A stretch of 64,000 nt of DNA from Actinosynnema sp. ALI-1.44 (GTDB lineage: Bacteria > Actinomycetota > Actinomycetes > Mycobacteriales > Pseudonocardiaceae): contig NZ_MTQO01000052.1 of NCBI RefSeq assembly GCF_001984155.1, positions 372,001 to 436,000 of the forward strand, in the 5' to 3' direction. Shown here one piece after another: positions 43,757 through 52,922 of this stretch. A model generated the notes under the pieces. It saw nothing but the letters and a program-made list of their open reading frames with translations. It was not told the origin of the DNA and searched no databases. The position numbers and the translations under genes are program-made. Within the stretch, counting starts at the first letter, position 1; every line of letters begins with the position of its first letter.

Positions 43757-44698
43757 TCACCCAGTGGACAGGGGGCGGCCGTTGTCCGCCCTCGTCCACG
43801 TCCGTTTCCGGACAAGCAGGACCAATGCGGCGGCGACCACGATCCCGACCAGGTTGACCACCAACTGACCGAACGACCACAGACACCGTTGCCATTCCCC
43901 GAGTACCGCGGCGACCGCCGCGTAACCCGCGGCGGGGATGGTCGTCACCGAGATGAACACCCCCACGAGCGCGGCGGACTTGGCCGACGTCATCGACAGC
44001 ATGCCTGCCGCTCCGGCCAACAATGCCACGATCAGCGAGAACACGCCCACGTCGTAGACGAAGTCGACGGCGTGTCCGCCGCGGACGGCGGTCACGTCCA
44101 GCAGCCCGGCCCATTCGCCGAGCAGCGTCCCGCCCGCCGTGACCACCATCGCCAGCGGGAACCCGATCGCGAGCGCGACCGCCGCCCGGTTGACCAGGTC
44201 CCACCTGCGGCGCACGAGGCCGACGGCGATCGCCGCCAGCGGCCCGAACTCCGGCCCGACGACCATGGCGCCGACGACCGTGACGGCTGAATCGGTCACG
44301 ACGCCGACCGCCGCCAACAGGCAGGCGATGATCATGAACCCGAGGAACGTGACGTTGAGCCGGGACTCCTCGCCGGTACGGCCGAGCAGTTCCTCCCAGA
44401 CGACCGCGTCCGCGCCCTCACCGGGCGCCGCCTCCTCGGCCTTGTCGGCCGCGTCGGACAGCGCGGTGTCGATCTGCTCGAGCGTGATGGCACCGACGTG
44501 GTCGAGGTCGAGCGCGCACAGCCGCTCGATCACGGCGTCGGCCGCTTCCCTGGCCACGTCGGCCTCGACGACATCGCCCGCAGGCGCGACCGCCACGCCA
44601 CGCAGGACGATCAGGTGCGTCGCGCCCGGCTCGTCCTCGAGCAGACCGATCACCCGGGTGGTGTGCTCAGGCGGGCACACCACCCGCAAGTGCAGCAC
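43757..44698 (-). CDS. DUF389 membrane protein
   Basis: 313 aa. N-terminal cytosolic ferredoxin-like region (LHLRVVCPPEHTTRVIGLLE) to about residue 120, then five or six hydrophobic helices with the family motif VGAMVVGPEFGPLAAIA. Function of the family is unknown. It lies 3 bp after aspS, in the same direction. Confidence 0.88.
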   Translation of the reverse strand: MLHLRVVCPPEHTTRVIGLLEDEPGATHLIVLRGVAVAPAGDVVEADVAREAADAVIERLCALDLDHVGAITLEQIDTALSDAADKAEEAAPGEGADAVVWEELLGRTGEESRLNVTFLGFMIIACLLAAVGVVTDSAVTVVGAMVVGPEFGPLAAIAVGLVRRRWDLVNRAAVALAIGFPLAMVVTAGGTLLGEWAGLLDVTAVRGGHAVDFVYDVGVFSLIVALLAGAAGMLSMTSAKSAALVGVFISVTTIPAAGYAAVAAVLGEWQRCLWSFGQLVVNLVGIVVAAALVLLVRKRTWTRADNGRPLSTG

Positions 44699-44701
44699 GG
44701 G

Positions 44702-46492
44702 TCACGCCTCGGCGGGCGTGTTCTGGGCCGGGGGCTTGGGCTTGAAGTCGACGCCCGCTTCCTTGCGCTGCGCGGCGGTGATCGGGGCGGGCGCGCCGGT
44801 CAGCGGGTCGTAGCCGCCGCCGGACTTCGGGAACGCGATCACGTCGCGGATCGAGTCGGCCCCCGACAACAGCATGCAGATCCGGTCCCAGCCGAACGCG
44901 ACGCCGCCGTGCGGCGGCGGGCCGTAGGAGAACGCGTCCAGCAGGAAGCCGAACTTCTCCTGCGCCTCCTCCGGGCCGATGCCCATCACGTTGAACGCGC
45001 GCTGCTGCACTTCCCGGTTGTGGATACGGATCGAGCCACCGCCCAGCTCGTTGCCGTTGCACACGAGGTCGTACGCGTAGGCGTTGGCGTTGCCCGGGTC
45101 CTCTTCGAAGCGGTCGATCCACTCCGGCGTTGGCGAGGTGAACGCGTGGTGCAGCGCGGTCCACTTGCCCGACCCGACGGCGACGTCGTCCGAGCCCTCG
45201 ACGGCCTGGAACATCGGGAAGTCGACGACCCACACGAACGACCAGGCGGACTCGTCGATCAGGCCGCACTTGCGGCCGATCTCCAGCCGTGCGGCGCCCA
45301 GCAGCGCCCGCGACGACCCCAGGTCGCCCGCGCCGAAGAAGATGCAGTCGCCGGGGTTGGCGCCGACGGCCTTGGCCAGGCCCTCGCGCTCGGCGTCGGA
45401 GATGTTCTTGGCGACCGGGCCGCCCAGCGTGCCGTCCTCGCCGACCAGCACGTAACCCAGGCCCTTGGCGCCACGGGTCTTGGCCCACTCCTGCCACGCG
45501 TCGAGCTGGCGCCGCGGCTGGCTCGCGCCGCCGGGCATCACGACCGCGCCGACGTACGCGGCCTGGAACACGCGGAACGGCGTGTCCTTGAAGTACTCGG
45601 TCAGGTCGGTCAGCTCGACGCCCAGCCGCAGGTCCGGCTTGTCCGAGCCGTAGCGGGACATCGCCTCGGCGTAGCTGATCCGCGGGATCGGCAGCGTGAT
45701 CTCGTGGTCGCCGAGCTCACGCCACAGCGCCGAGACGACCTTCTCCGACAGCGCGATCACGTCGTCCTGGTCGACGAAGCTCATCTCGATGTCCAGCTGG
45801 GTGAACTCCGGCTGGCGGTCGGCGCGGAAGTCCTCGTCGCGGTAGCAGCGCGCGATCTGGTAGTACCGCTCCATCCCGGCGACCATCAGCAACTGCTTGA
45901 ACAGCTGCGGCGACTGCGGCAGCGCGTACCACGAGCCCGGCGCGAGACGGGCGGGCACGACGAAGTCACGCGCGCCTTCCGGCGTGGAACGGGTCAGGGT
46001 GGGGGTCTCGATCTCCAGGAAGCCGTCGGCGTGCAGCACGTCGCGGGCGATCCGGTTCGCCTCGCTGCGCAGCCGCATCGCCGCGGCCGGGCCGGCCCGG
46101 CGCAGGTCGAGGTAGCGGTGCTTGAGGCGGGCCTCTTCGCCGACGGTCAGGTGCTCGTCCAGCGGGAACGGCAGCGGCGCGGCCTCGCTGAGCACGTCCA
46201 ACTCGGTCACGAGGACCTCGATCTGCCCGGTCGGGATGTCCGGGTTCTCGTTGCCCTGCGGCCGCACGGACACCTCGCCGACGACCCGGACGCAGAACTC
46301 GCTGCGCAGCTTGTGCGCGCGCTCGGCCATCTCGCCCTCGCGGAACACGACCTGGGACACGCCGGAACGGTCACGCAGGTCGATGAAGATGACACCGCCG
46401 TGATCGCGCCTGCGCGCCACCCAGCCGCTGAGTGTGACGGTCTGCCCGGCGTGCTCGGACCGGAGCGTCCCAGCCTCATGGGTGCGGATCAC
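44702..46492 (-). CDS. aspS: Aspartyl-tRNA synthetase
   Basis: 596 aa, bacterial type: OB-fold anticodon domain ([21 protein letters not shown]), class II motif 2 [23 protein letters not shown] insertion domain, and motif 3 [15 protein letters not shown]. Whether it is discriminating or also loads tRNA-Asn cannot be decided here; no gatCAB gene is visible. 178-bp gap upstream shows no clear leader RNA. Confidence 0.98.
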   Translation of the reverse strand: MIRTHEAGTLRSEHAGQTVTLSGWVARRRDHGGVIFIDLRDRSGVSQVVFREGEMAERAHKLRSEFCVRVVGEVSVRPQGNENPDIPTGQIEVLVTELDVLSEAAPLPFPLDEHLTVGEEARLKHRYLDLRRAGPAAAMRLRSEANRIARDVLHADGFLEIETPTLTRSTPEGARDFVVPARLAPGSWYALPQSPQLFKQLLMVAGMERYYQIARCYRDEDFRADRQPEFTQLDIEMSFVDQDDVIALSEKVVSALWRELGDHEITLPIPRISYAEAMSRYGSDKPDLRLGVELTDLTEYFKDTPFRVFQAAYVGAVVMPGGASQPRRQLDAWQEWAKTRGAKGLGYVLVGEDGTLGGPVAKNISDAEREGLAKAVGANPGDCIFFGAGDLGSSRALLGAARLEIGRKCGLIDESAWSFVWVVDFPMFQAVEGSDDVAVGSGKWTALHHAFTSPTPEWIDRFEEDPGNANAYAYDLVCNGNELGGGSIRIHNREVQQRAFNVMGIGPEEAQEKFGFLLDAFSYGPPPHGGVAFGWDRICMLLSGADSIRDVIAFPKSGGGYDPLTGAPAPITAAQRKEAGVDFKPKPPAQNTPAEA

Positions 46493-46691
46493 GGGTAGTG
46501 CACTCCATTCACGATCAGCTCAACACCTGAGGGCCCACGGATCAGGCCCAGGTGAAAAGGCTAGCCAACGCGCCGGTGGCCTTCACCGTCGGCTACCGCG
46601 TGGTGCCTGGATCACCAACTCTTGTCGGTACCACAGCGGGTTACCGCGACGTAGTGTCGTGTAACGGTTCATGACCCAGGGGAGCCTGACT

Positions 46692-47645
46692 ATGGGAGGC
46701 TGGCCGGTTGGGGACTCCGGTGCGATCGACGAGGTCGACGCGCTGGCAGGTGACGCATTCCCGATCGCCTTACGTGCGGCGATTCGCGCGAGCGGACTGA
46801 GTCTCGACCGGATCCAGTACCGGCTCAGAGCCCGCGGCCTGACGATCAGCGTGACGGCGTTGAGCTACTGGCAGTCGGGCAGGCGCAGGCCGGAACGGCC
46901 GGAGTCGATGAGCGCGCTCAAGCACCTCGAGGAAGTCCTGGGGGTCGAGTCCGGCTCGTTGACGGCGTTGCTCGGCCCGCCGCGGCCGCGTGGCCGCGCG
47001 CAGCGCACGCCCACGGCCATCCCGATCGACGCGCTGTGGGACAACCGCGAGCAGTTGGCGCCGCTGCTGTCGAGGATGGATCTGGCGTCGGACACGTCGT
47101 TGACGCGGATCAGCCAGCACGACCGGGTAGAGATCGCCGCCGACCGCGGCGAGCACAGCATCCGCGTCCGCCAGGTGCTGCGCGCCGAGCACGACGGCGC
47201 CGACCGGTGGATCTCGGTGTACGACGTGGCACGGCCCGGCAACCCGCTGCCCCGGATCGTCCCGCTGCAGTCGTGCCGCCTCGGCCGCGTCGCCAAGGAC
47301 CAGGCCGCCGGTCTGATCGTCAGCGAGCTGCTGTTCGACCGGGCGCTGGCGCGGGGTGAGACCGTGATCATGGAGTACGAGGTGGCCATGGCCGGGCCGC
47401 CGTACCCGCGTGGGGACGACTCGTTCTGCCGCAAGTTCCGGTTGCCGGTCCGCGACTACGTGGTCGAGATGCGGTTCGACCCGTCGAACCTGCCCGCGTA
47501 CTGCCACCAGGTCAACACGCCTGCCGACGACCCCGACGCCGCGACCCGGCGTGATCTCGTGGTCGACAGCGCCGGGCGGACGCACGCCGTCGTGCTCGGC
47601 TTCGGGCCGGGCACGTTCACCGTCGAGTGGGGTTGGATCCCCTGA
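46692..47645 (+). CDS. HTH-containing conserved actinobacterial protein
   Basis: 317 aa from the ATG at 46692, preferred because GGGGAG lies about 8 nt upstream (an ATG at 46671 lacks one). The N-terminus (to about residue 85) looks like an XRE-type HTH (GLSLDRIQYRLRARGLTISV, then SYWQSGRRRPERPES). The C-terminal 200 residues form a beta-rich domain that I do not recognise. Possibly a regulator that senses a ligand. It overlaps the next convergent gene by 29 bp. Confidence 0.7.
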   Translation: MGGWPVGDSGAIDEVDALAGDAFPIALRAAIRASGLSLDRIQYRLRARGLTISVTALSYWQSGRRRPERPESMSALKHLEEVLGVESGSLTALLGPPRPRGRAQRTPTAIPIDALWDNREQLAPLLSRMDLASDTSLTRISQHDRVEIAADRGEHSIRVRQVLRAEHDGADRWISVYDVARPGNPLPRIVPLQSCRLGRVAKDQAAGLIVSELLFDRALARGETVIMEYEVAMAGPPYPRGDDSFCRKFRLPVRDYVVEMRFDPSNLPAYCHQVNTPADDPDAATRRDLVVDSAGRTHAVVLGFGPGTFTVEWGWIP

Positions 47646-48741
47646 TTTCGTCCCGTGCGGGCGGGGTGGCCGCGCGATTGTTCGACGTGACGCGTTTCAA
47701 CGCGATGGCCAGCTGGTCGATCGTGTCGGCCGTGGTGGAGACGTGGGGCGACAGCCGGACGTGCTCCGGGCGGGTGGTCGCGCTGATGCCCTCGGCGTTG
47801 AGCGCCGCGCCGACCGTTTCCGCCGGGTTGCCGGGGACGGTGAACGCGAGGATGCCCGCTCGCCTCGCCGGGTCGAAGGACGAGACGATCTGCCCGCCCG
47901 CGCGCCGCACGACCTCGCCGAGCTCGTCGACCTTGGCCGAGATCTCGGCTTCGATGCGCGCGATCCCGGCCTGTTCGACCAGTTCGAGCGCGACGTTGAG
48001 CGCTCCGGCGGCGATCGGGCTGAGGTTGGTCAGCGACCACGCGGCCGCGAGCGGCGCGGGCTGGTGGACGCTGTCGTCGAACAGGCCGGGATCCTCCGCG
48101 CCGGTCCAGCCGGACAGCACCGGGTCCAGCCGTTCGAGCGCGCGGTCCGACAGCACCATGAACCCGGTCGACCAGCCCGCGCGCAGCCACTTCTGGCCGC
48201 CGACCACGAGCACGTCCGCGACTTCCCACGGCTCGTCCACGACACCGAAACCCTGGATGCCGTCCACGATCAGCACCCGGTCGCCCGCGACCTCGCGCAT
48301 CGCGGCCAGGTCCGCGCGGTAGCCGGTGCGGAAGTCGACCGCGCTGAGCGAGATCGCGGCGGTCTCACCGGTGACCGCCTCGGGGATCTCGCACACGTGC
48401 GACACCCAGCGCGGCCGTGCGTCCGCGGCGCGAGCCCAGGGGTAGGTGTTCGACGGGAACTCCGCCGCCGAGACGACAACTTCGCCTCGCACACCGAACG
48501 CCGCCTGGAACAGGCCGGTGCTGGTGTTCGGCAGCAGCACGACGTGGTCGGTGTCCGTGCGGCACAACCGCGCGACCGCCGCACGGGCACGCAGGTCCTG
48601 CCGCATCAGGTCGTCGACCGTGGTCGGCCCGGCGACCGCCGCGTACTCGGTCAGCCGTGAGCGCTCGGCGAGCACCGCGTTGGACGGCGGGCCGAACCGG
48701 GCGAAGTCGAGGTAGCCGGTCGACTCACGAAACAACGCCAT
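47617..48741 (-). CDS. Class V aminotransferase-family PLP enzyme
   Basis: 374 aa. PLP lysine in VLVVGGQKWLRAGW, PLP-contacting Asp in LIVDGIQGFG, and NTSTGLFQAAFG near the cofactor phosphate site. Closest in look to cysteine desulfurase/isopenicillin N epimerase-like enzymes, but no active-site Cys loop of SufS/IscS type is apparent, so the reaction is open. ATG at 48741; the TTG at 48753 is less likely. Confidence 0.8.
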   Translation of the reverse strand: MALFRESTGYLDFARFGPPSNAVLAERSRLTEYAAVAGPTTVDDLMRQDLRARAAVARLCRTDTDHVVLLPNTSTGLFQAAFGVRGEVVVSAAEFPSNTYPWARAADARPRWVSHVCEIPEAVTGETAAISLSAVDFRTGYRADLAAMREVAGDRVLIVDGIQGFGVVDEPWEVADVLVVGGQKWLRAGWSTGFMVLSDRALERLDPVLSGWTGAEDPGLFDDSVHQPAPLAAAWSLTNLSPIAAGALNVALELVEQAGIARIEAEISAKVDELGEVVRRAGGQIVSSFDPARRAGILAFTVPGNPAETVGAALNAEGISATTRPEHVRLSPHVSTTADTIDQLAIALKRVTSNNRAATPPARDEIRGSNPTRR

Positions 48742-48760
48742 CACCGTGAGCAAGCTACAA

Positions 48761-50224
48761 CTATTCGCTGAGGCTATCCACGTTCTGTTGAAGCATCAGC
48801 TCCAGTTGCTCCGACGCCACCGGCGGCGCCTCGACCGTGGGCTTGCTGCTACGCGGGAAGCTGCTGCCTTCGAGCCCGTACTTGCGCACGAGCGGCCGCG
48901 CTCGTTCCGCGAGCCGGTCGCGGTAGGAACGGCTGGCGTAGCTGCCGCGTGCGTAGATGTCCCGGTAGTCGTCAAGCAGGTCCGGGCGCTCGCGGGCGAG
49001 CCACGCGGCGAACCACTCCTTCGTTCCGGGACGCAGGTGCAACGGGATCATCGTGGCGCCGGTCGCACCCGCGGCGGCGATCTCCGCCAGCACCGCTTCG
49101 AGCTGGTCACGGGAATCGGTCAGCTTCGGCAGCACCGGCGCGACGAGCACTCCGCACGGCAGCCCCGCGTCCGTGACCCGCTTGATCATGTCCAGCCTCG
49201 CCTGGGGGCTCGGCGTGCCCGGCTCCAGCCGTTGCTGCAGGTCCCGGTCGACCAGGGCCAGTGACACCGACACACCCACCGGCACCTGCTTGCTCACCTT
49301 CGCCAGCAACGGGATGTCCCGCACCATGACCGTGCCCTTGGTCAGGATCGAGAACGGCGTCCCCGAGTCCGCGAGGGCCTCGATGATCCGCGGCATCAGC
49401 TTGTAGCGGCCCTCGGCACGCTGGTACGGGTCGGTGTTCGTGCCCATCGCGACGTGTTCGCGCTGCCATTTCGGCGACCGCAACTGCTTGGCGACGACCT
49501 CGGGCGCGTTGACCTTCACCACCACCTGGGTGTCGAAGTCGCGTCCCGCGTCGAACTCCAGGTACGTGTGCGTGTTGCGGGCGAAGCAGTTGTGGCTCAC
49601 GACGCCGTTGGCGATGAAATCGCCCGTCCCGGTAGTGATGTCGTACATCACCACGGGGTCGCCGAGCGGCTCGATGGCCACGACCGCGAGCCGCGGCCGG
49701 ATCACGCCATCGACGTCCGTGACGAGCGTGGTCCCGTCGGTCAGGAACGGCTGCCCGGTGATGCCTTCGGTCACCTGCTGCCAGCCCTGGTCGGTCAGCA
49801 GCCGGTGATCACCGCTGGCCACCAGCGCGGTGCCGTCCTGCAGCCGGACGCGGAACGCCGGTTTGACGGTCGTCCAATGCGCGAGGACCTTCGTCGGCAC
49901 GCGCTGGCGCTGGTTGCCCAGCCTGCCCGTGCCGTAGATCTCGTCGCCGACTTTCAAGTCCGCCAGCGGCCTGGTCGTGCCGTCGAGCATCAGGATCTCG
50001 GTCTCGCCCGCAAGGCAGTACGCGCAGGCGTGCGAGCAGCCGCGGTACGGGTTGATCGTCCACTGGAACGGCAACGCCGAACGGCCGCCCGGCAGCCGGT
50101 TCAGCACGGATTTCGCGTACACCTCATGGAAGGTGATGTCGGCGAACTCCGGGGTCTGGACCGTACGCACCAGTCCAGGCAGGGCCAGTTGCCCGCGATC
50201 GGCCCGTTGAGCGTCCCAGCGCAT
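48761..50224 (-). CDS. Rv2578c-family radical SAM protein interrupted by an intein
   Basis: 487-aa precursor from the ATG at 50224. The host is a radical SAM enzyme of the mycobacterial Rv2578c/SPL-like type: its CxxxCxxC motif reads GCSHACAYC, and after removal of residues 70-212 it continues FARNTHTYLEFD. The intein sits exactly before the third cluster Cys, so no cluster can form until splicing. The C-terminal part (MGTNTDPYQRAE, VSVSLALVDRDLQQRLEPG) is family-like. Function is unknown; a DNA-damage role is suggested by the LexA-type box. The longer frame to 50287 would put that box inside the gene. Confidence 0.9.
   Translation of the reverse strand: MRWDAQRADRGQLALPGLVRTVQTPEFADITFHEVYAKSVLNRLPGGRSALPFQWTINPYRGCSHACAYCLAGETEILMLDGTTRPLADLKVGDEIYGTGRLGNQRQRVPTKVLAHWTTVKPAFRVRLQDGTALVASGDHRLLTDQGWQQVTEGITGQPFLTDGTTLVTDVDGVIRPRLAVVAIEPLGDPVVMYDITTGTGDFIANGVVSHNCFARNTHTYLEFDAGRDFDTQVVVKVNAPEVVAKQLRSPKWQREHVAMGTNTDPYQRAEGRYKLMPRIIEALADSGTPFSILTKGTVMVRDIPLLAKVSKQVPVGVSVSLALVDRDLQQRLEPGTPSPQARLDMIKRVTDAGLPCGVLVAPVLPKLTDSRDQLEAVLAEIAAAGATGATMIPLHLRPGTKEWFAAWLARERPDLLDDYRDIYARGSYASRSYRDRLAERARPLVRKYGLEGSSFPRSSKPTVEAPPVASEQLELMLQQNVDSLSE
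49589..50017 (-). other. Mini-intein within the radical SAM gene
   Basis: 143 codons. It begins with Cys1 (CLAGETEILMLDGT, block A), has a block B-like ASGDHRLLT, and ends with block F MYDITTGTGDFIANG and block G VVSHN followed by Cys+1 of the host. The penultimate His and final Asn needed for splicing are intact. There is no room for a LAGLIDADG homing endonuclease, so it is a minimal, non-mobile form. Confidence 0.95.
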
Positions 50225-50231
50225 GGCCATG

Positions 50232-50260
50232 ATCCGAACATATGTTCGAGTTGCTGTCAA
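50232..50260 (-). promoter_or_regulatory. SOS-type promoter (LexA box) of the radical SAM gene
   Basis: On the minus strand TTGACA (50260-50255), a 17-bp spacer and TCGGAT (50237-50232) form a promoter. The dyad TCGAACATATGTTCGG (50249-50234) lies in the spacer and -10; it differs at one position from the actinobacterial LexA consensus TCGAAC-N4-GTTCGA. The predicted start of transcription falls at the ATG at 50224, implying a leaderless mRNA. Confidence 0.75.
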
Positions 50261-50267
50261 ACCGGCG

Positions 50268-51638
50268 TCACCCGGATGCCGCGACACGGCCGAGCGTGCG
50301 GTCGAAGACGGTCACCAGTAGGTAGACCACGCCGGAACCGAGCATGATCCAGGTCAGGTGGTGCAGGCCGCCGGTGTCGGCGTGTTGCCCGAAGGACGCG
50401 GCGGTCGCGGAGGACGCGACCATCGAACCGATGTAGGCGAAGGTGCGCAGCAACCCCGCCGACGACGCGGTGCGCGCCGGATCAGCCTGGAAATAAACGG
50501 AGTTCTGCAGCGCCAGGTTGTTCAACCCCTGTGGCACACCGAAGATCAGGGCGAGGAGCAGCAGTGTCCACAGCGGACTCGCGTCGGTCAGCGTCAGCAT
50601 CAGCAGGCACGCGGCGATCTGCCCGATCGCGCCCACCAGCAGCTTGCCGCGCACGCCCGCGCGCCGCCCGGCGAACACCGAGACGCCGATCGCCAGCAGG
50701 AACATGGGGACCTGCACCAGCCCGGCGTGGAAGGGCGTCAGTCCATAGCCTTCCTCGGACCATTGGCTGAAGCCGTAGAGGAACGCGTACGCCACGACAT
50801 AGGCCACGAGCGCACGTGCGTAGGTGGCCACCAGCGGAAGGTTGCCGCCGAGCACCCGCAGGTCGATGAACGGTGTCGTCGCCCGCAGTTCCCGTACCAC
50901 GAAACCAGTTCCCAACACGACAGCGATCACCAGCAGGTACCAGTCACGCAGGTGCAGGTTCATCAGGAACAGCAACAGCGACACGAGCATCGCGGCGAAC
51001 AGCCCCATCCCGGGAAGGTCAAGCCGAGCAGCGAGTCCACCTCGCTGCGGTGAGTCATCCGACTTGGGCATGCGCCACAGCCCGAGCACCACGGCAACGA
51101 CAGCCAGCGGCACGTTCAGCGCGAAGGTGGTACGCCACCCGCCTGCGGCGATCAGCACACCGCCCAGCAGCGGGCCGACGACAGCGATGGTCTGGTTGGC
51201 GACCGCCAGCGCGGTCAGCACGCCGCCGGGACTGTCCCGCCCGGTCCGGGTGGCTTCGCTGCGCAGCAGCGCCATCGCGGCGGGATAGCCCGCACACGTG
51301 CCGAAGCCGAGCAGCACACGGGCGACGATCAGCACTCCCAGGTTCGGCGCCAGGGTGCCGACGACTCCGGCGAGACCGACGAGGCCGGTGCTGAGCAGGA
51401 ACGGCCTGCGCGGTCCGTAGATGTCGATGAGCCTGCCGACAATCGGCTGCCCGAGCGCGGTCGCCAGGTAGAGCGCGGAAACCAGCCACGCGGTCTCCGC
51501 GGGCGGCGCACCCAGCGCGGCACCGATGGGCACGAGAGCGACCGAGATGATCGTCGAGTTGATCGGGTTCAGGACCGAGCCCAGCAGCATCGGCGGCAGC
51601 AGTCGCCGGTCGAACCCCGGCTTGTCCGGTTCAGTCAT
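50268..51638 (-). CDS. Major facilitator superfamily drug-type exporter
   Basis: 456 aa, about 12-14 transmembrane helices, DHA2/EmrB-like look. Motif A GRLIDIYGPRRPF lies after helix 2, and motif C-like GPLLGGVLIAAGGWR in helix 5. It overlaps the marR-type gene by 8 bp and is its probable target. Efflux substrate unknown. Confidence 0.88.
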   Translation of the reverse strand: MTEPDKPGFDRRLLPPMLLGSVLNPINSTIISVALVPIGAALGAPPAETAWLVSALYLATALGQPIVGRLIDIYGPRRPFLLSTGLVGLAGVVGTLAPNLGVLIVARVLLGFGTCAGYPAAMALLRSEATRTGRDSPGGVLTALAVANQTIAVVGPLLGGVLIAAGGWRTTFALNVPLAVVAVVLGLWRMPKSDDSPQRGGLAARLDLPGMGLFAAMLVSLLLFLMNLHLRDWYLLVIAVVLGTGFVVRELRATTPFIDLRVLGGNLPLVATYARALVAYVVAYAFLYGFSQWSEEGYGLTPFHAGLVQVPMFLLAIGVSVFAGRRAGVRGKLLVGAIGQIAACLLMLTLTDASPLWTLLLLALIFGVPQGLNNLALQNSVYFQADPARTASSAGLLRTFAYIGSMVASSATAASFGQHADTGGLHHLTWIMLGSGVVYLLVTVFDRTLGRVAASG

Positions 51639-52077
51639 GGGTCAGCCGTGCCAACACGCCCATGGCGGCGATCACGGCCTGCCGCTCCTCTTCGGTGCAC
51701 TTGTCCTGCAACTGGCGGGCGAGCCACTCCGACCGGGCCTGCCGCCCTTCCTCCACCCGGCGCCGCCCGGCAGCGGTCAGCGTGACGAGCACGCGTCGCC
51801 GGTCGTCCGGATCAGGACTTCGACTCACCAGGCCCGCCTCGGCCAGAGACGAGATCATGGCGGTCATCGACTGGTGCCTGACTCCGTCGGCGGAGGCCAG
51901 TTCACTCGCCGTGGCCCGCCCTCGGCTGGCCAGATGAGCCAGGACCGACGCCTGCCCCAGCGTGATGTCCTCCGGTTTGGCGGCGTTCAGGATTCGGCGC
52001 CGCAGGCGGCTGATGACCGCGCGGACCTCGTTCGACGCCTGGATCGCCGTGGACGACACATCCTCGTTCGCACGCAT
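51631..52077 (-). CDS. MarR-family transcriptional regulator
   Basis: 148 aa from the ATG at 52077. Winged HTH with TLGQASVLAHLASRGRATAS, recognition helix VRHQSMTAMISSLAEAGLV and wing DPDDRRRVLVTLT. First gene of a two-gene operon with the MFS exporter, with two overlapping dyads directly upstream. Confidence 0.93.
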   Translation of the reverse strand: MRANEDVSSTAIQASNEVRAVISRLRRRILNAAKPEDITLGQASVLAHLASRGRATASELASADGVRHQSMTAMISSLAEAGLVSRSPDPDDRRRVLVTLTAAGRRRVEEGRQARSEWLARQLQDKCTEEERQAVIAAMGVLARLTHD

Positions 52078-52095
52078 GGCACCGACGGTAGTATC

Positions 52096-52125
52096 TACAG
52101 TTTTAGCTGTACAGGTGAACCTGTA
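52096..52125 (-). promoter_or_regulatory. Overlapping MarR operators
   Basis: Two 16-bp dyads: TACAGTTTTAGCTGTA (52096-52111) with 5-bp arms and TACAGGTGAACCTGTA (52110-52125) with perfect 7-bp arms. They share two bases, so the centres are 14 bp apart. They lie 19-48 bp upstream of the MarR start and would autoregulate the operon. Beyond them, 52150-52173 holds a direct repeat of TTTGTGCAGG-like units whose role is unknown. Confidence 0.7.
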
Positions 52126-52280
52126 TGACTTGGCGCACGTCGAACCCCGCCTTTGTGCAGGTTTTGTGCAGGGATGCGGCACAGTCCCGTTGTGCCGGCG
52201 GCGCACAACCCCCCAGGCGTCGCCGGCCGCAATACTCCCGGTCCCCGGACTCCGGGCCGGACGACTGACATGATCACGGC

Positions 52281-52922
52281 ATGTCGTTACTGGACACGCT
52301 CCTGGTGCCGTTCCACACGCCGGCGATCACGCTCGGCGCCACCAGCACGAGCTGGGGCGAGGTGGCCGGGTTCGTCACCGGCGCGTTGTGCGTGTGGCTG
52401 GTGGCCAGGCAGAACGTGTGGAACTGGCCGATCGGCATCCTCAACAACATCGCGTTCCTCGCCCTGTTCATGACCAGCGGTCTGTACGCGGACGGGTGGC
52501 TCCAGGTCGTCTACATGGCACTCGCCGTGTTCGGCTGGTGGTCGTGGTTGCGTGGTGGCCAGGCACACACGCACCTGCCGGTCAGCAAAACGACCAGGAG
52601 CCAGTGGTGGTCGCTTGTGGGCATCGGCGTCGTCGCGACGGCCGCGCTGACGTGGATCCTGGACAGCCTGACGGACTCGACCGTGCCGTTGCCCGACGCC
52701 GTGACGACCGTGCTTTCGCTGCTGGCCACATGGGGCCAGGCGCGCAAGAAACTGGAGTCGTGGTGGCTGTGGATCACCGCCGACATCATCTACATCCCGC
52801 TGTACGCCTACAAGCAGCTGTGGCTGACCGCGATCCTCTACATCGGATTCCTGGCGTTGTGCGTGCTCGGGTTGCGCAACTGGCGAGCCGACGTGCGGGG
52901 ACGGGAGCTGGTGACAGCATGA
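52281..52922 (+). CDS. pnuC: Nicotinamide riboside transporter PnuC
   Basis: 213 aa, about seven transmembrane helices. Family segments SWGEVAGFVTGALCVWLVAR, NVWNWPIGILNN and ESWWLWITADIIYIPLYAYK are present. Coupled to the following NadR-like gene by a 4-bp overlap, so import and phosphorylation of the riboside are linked. No NAD riboswitch was recognised upstream. Confidence 0.95.
   Translation: MSLLDTLLVPFHTPAITLGATSTSWGEVAGFVTGALCVWLVARQNVWNWPIGILNNIAFLALFMTSGLYADGWLQVVYMALAVFGWWSWLRGGQAHTHLPVSKTTRSQWWSLVGIGVVATAALTWILDSLTDSTVPLPDAVTTVLSLLATWGQARKKLESWWLWITADIIYIPLYAYKQLWLTAILYIGFLALCVLGLRNWRADVRGRELVTA

Noticed and set aside
52141-52280. NAD riboswitch upstream of pnuC
   Set aside because: No match to the short NAD aptamer patterns that I know; only direct repeats were seen.
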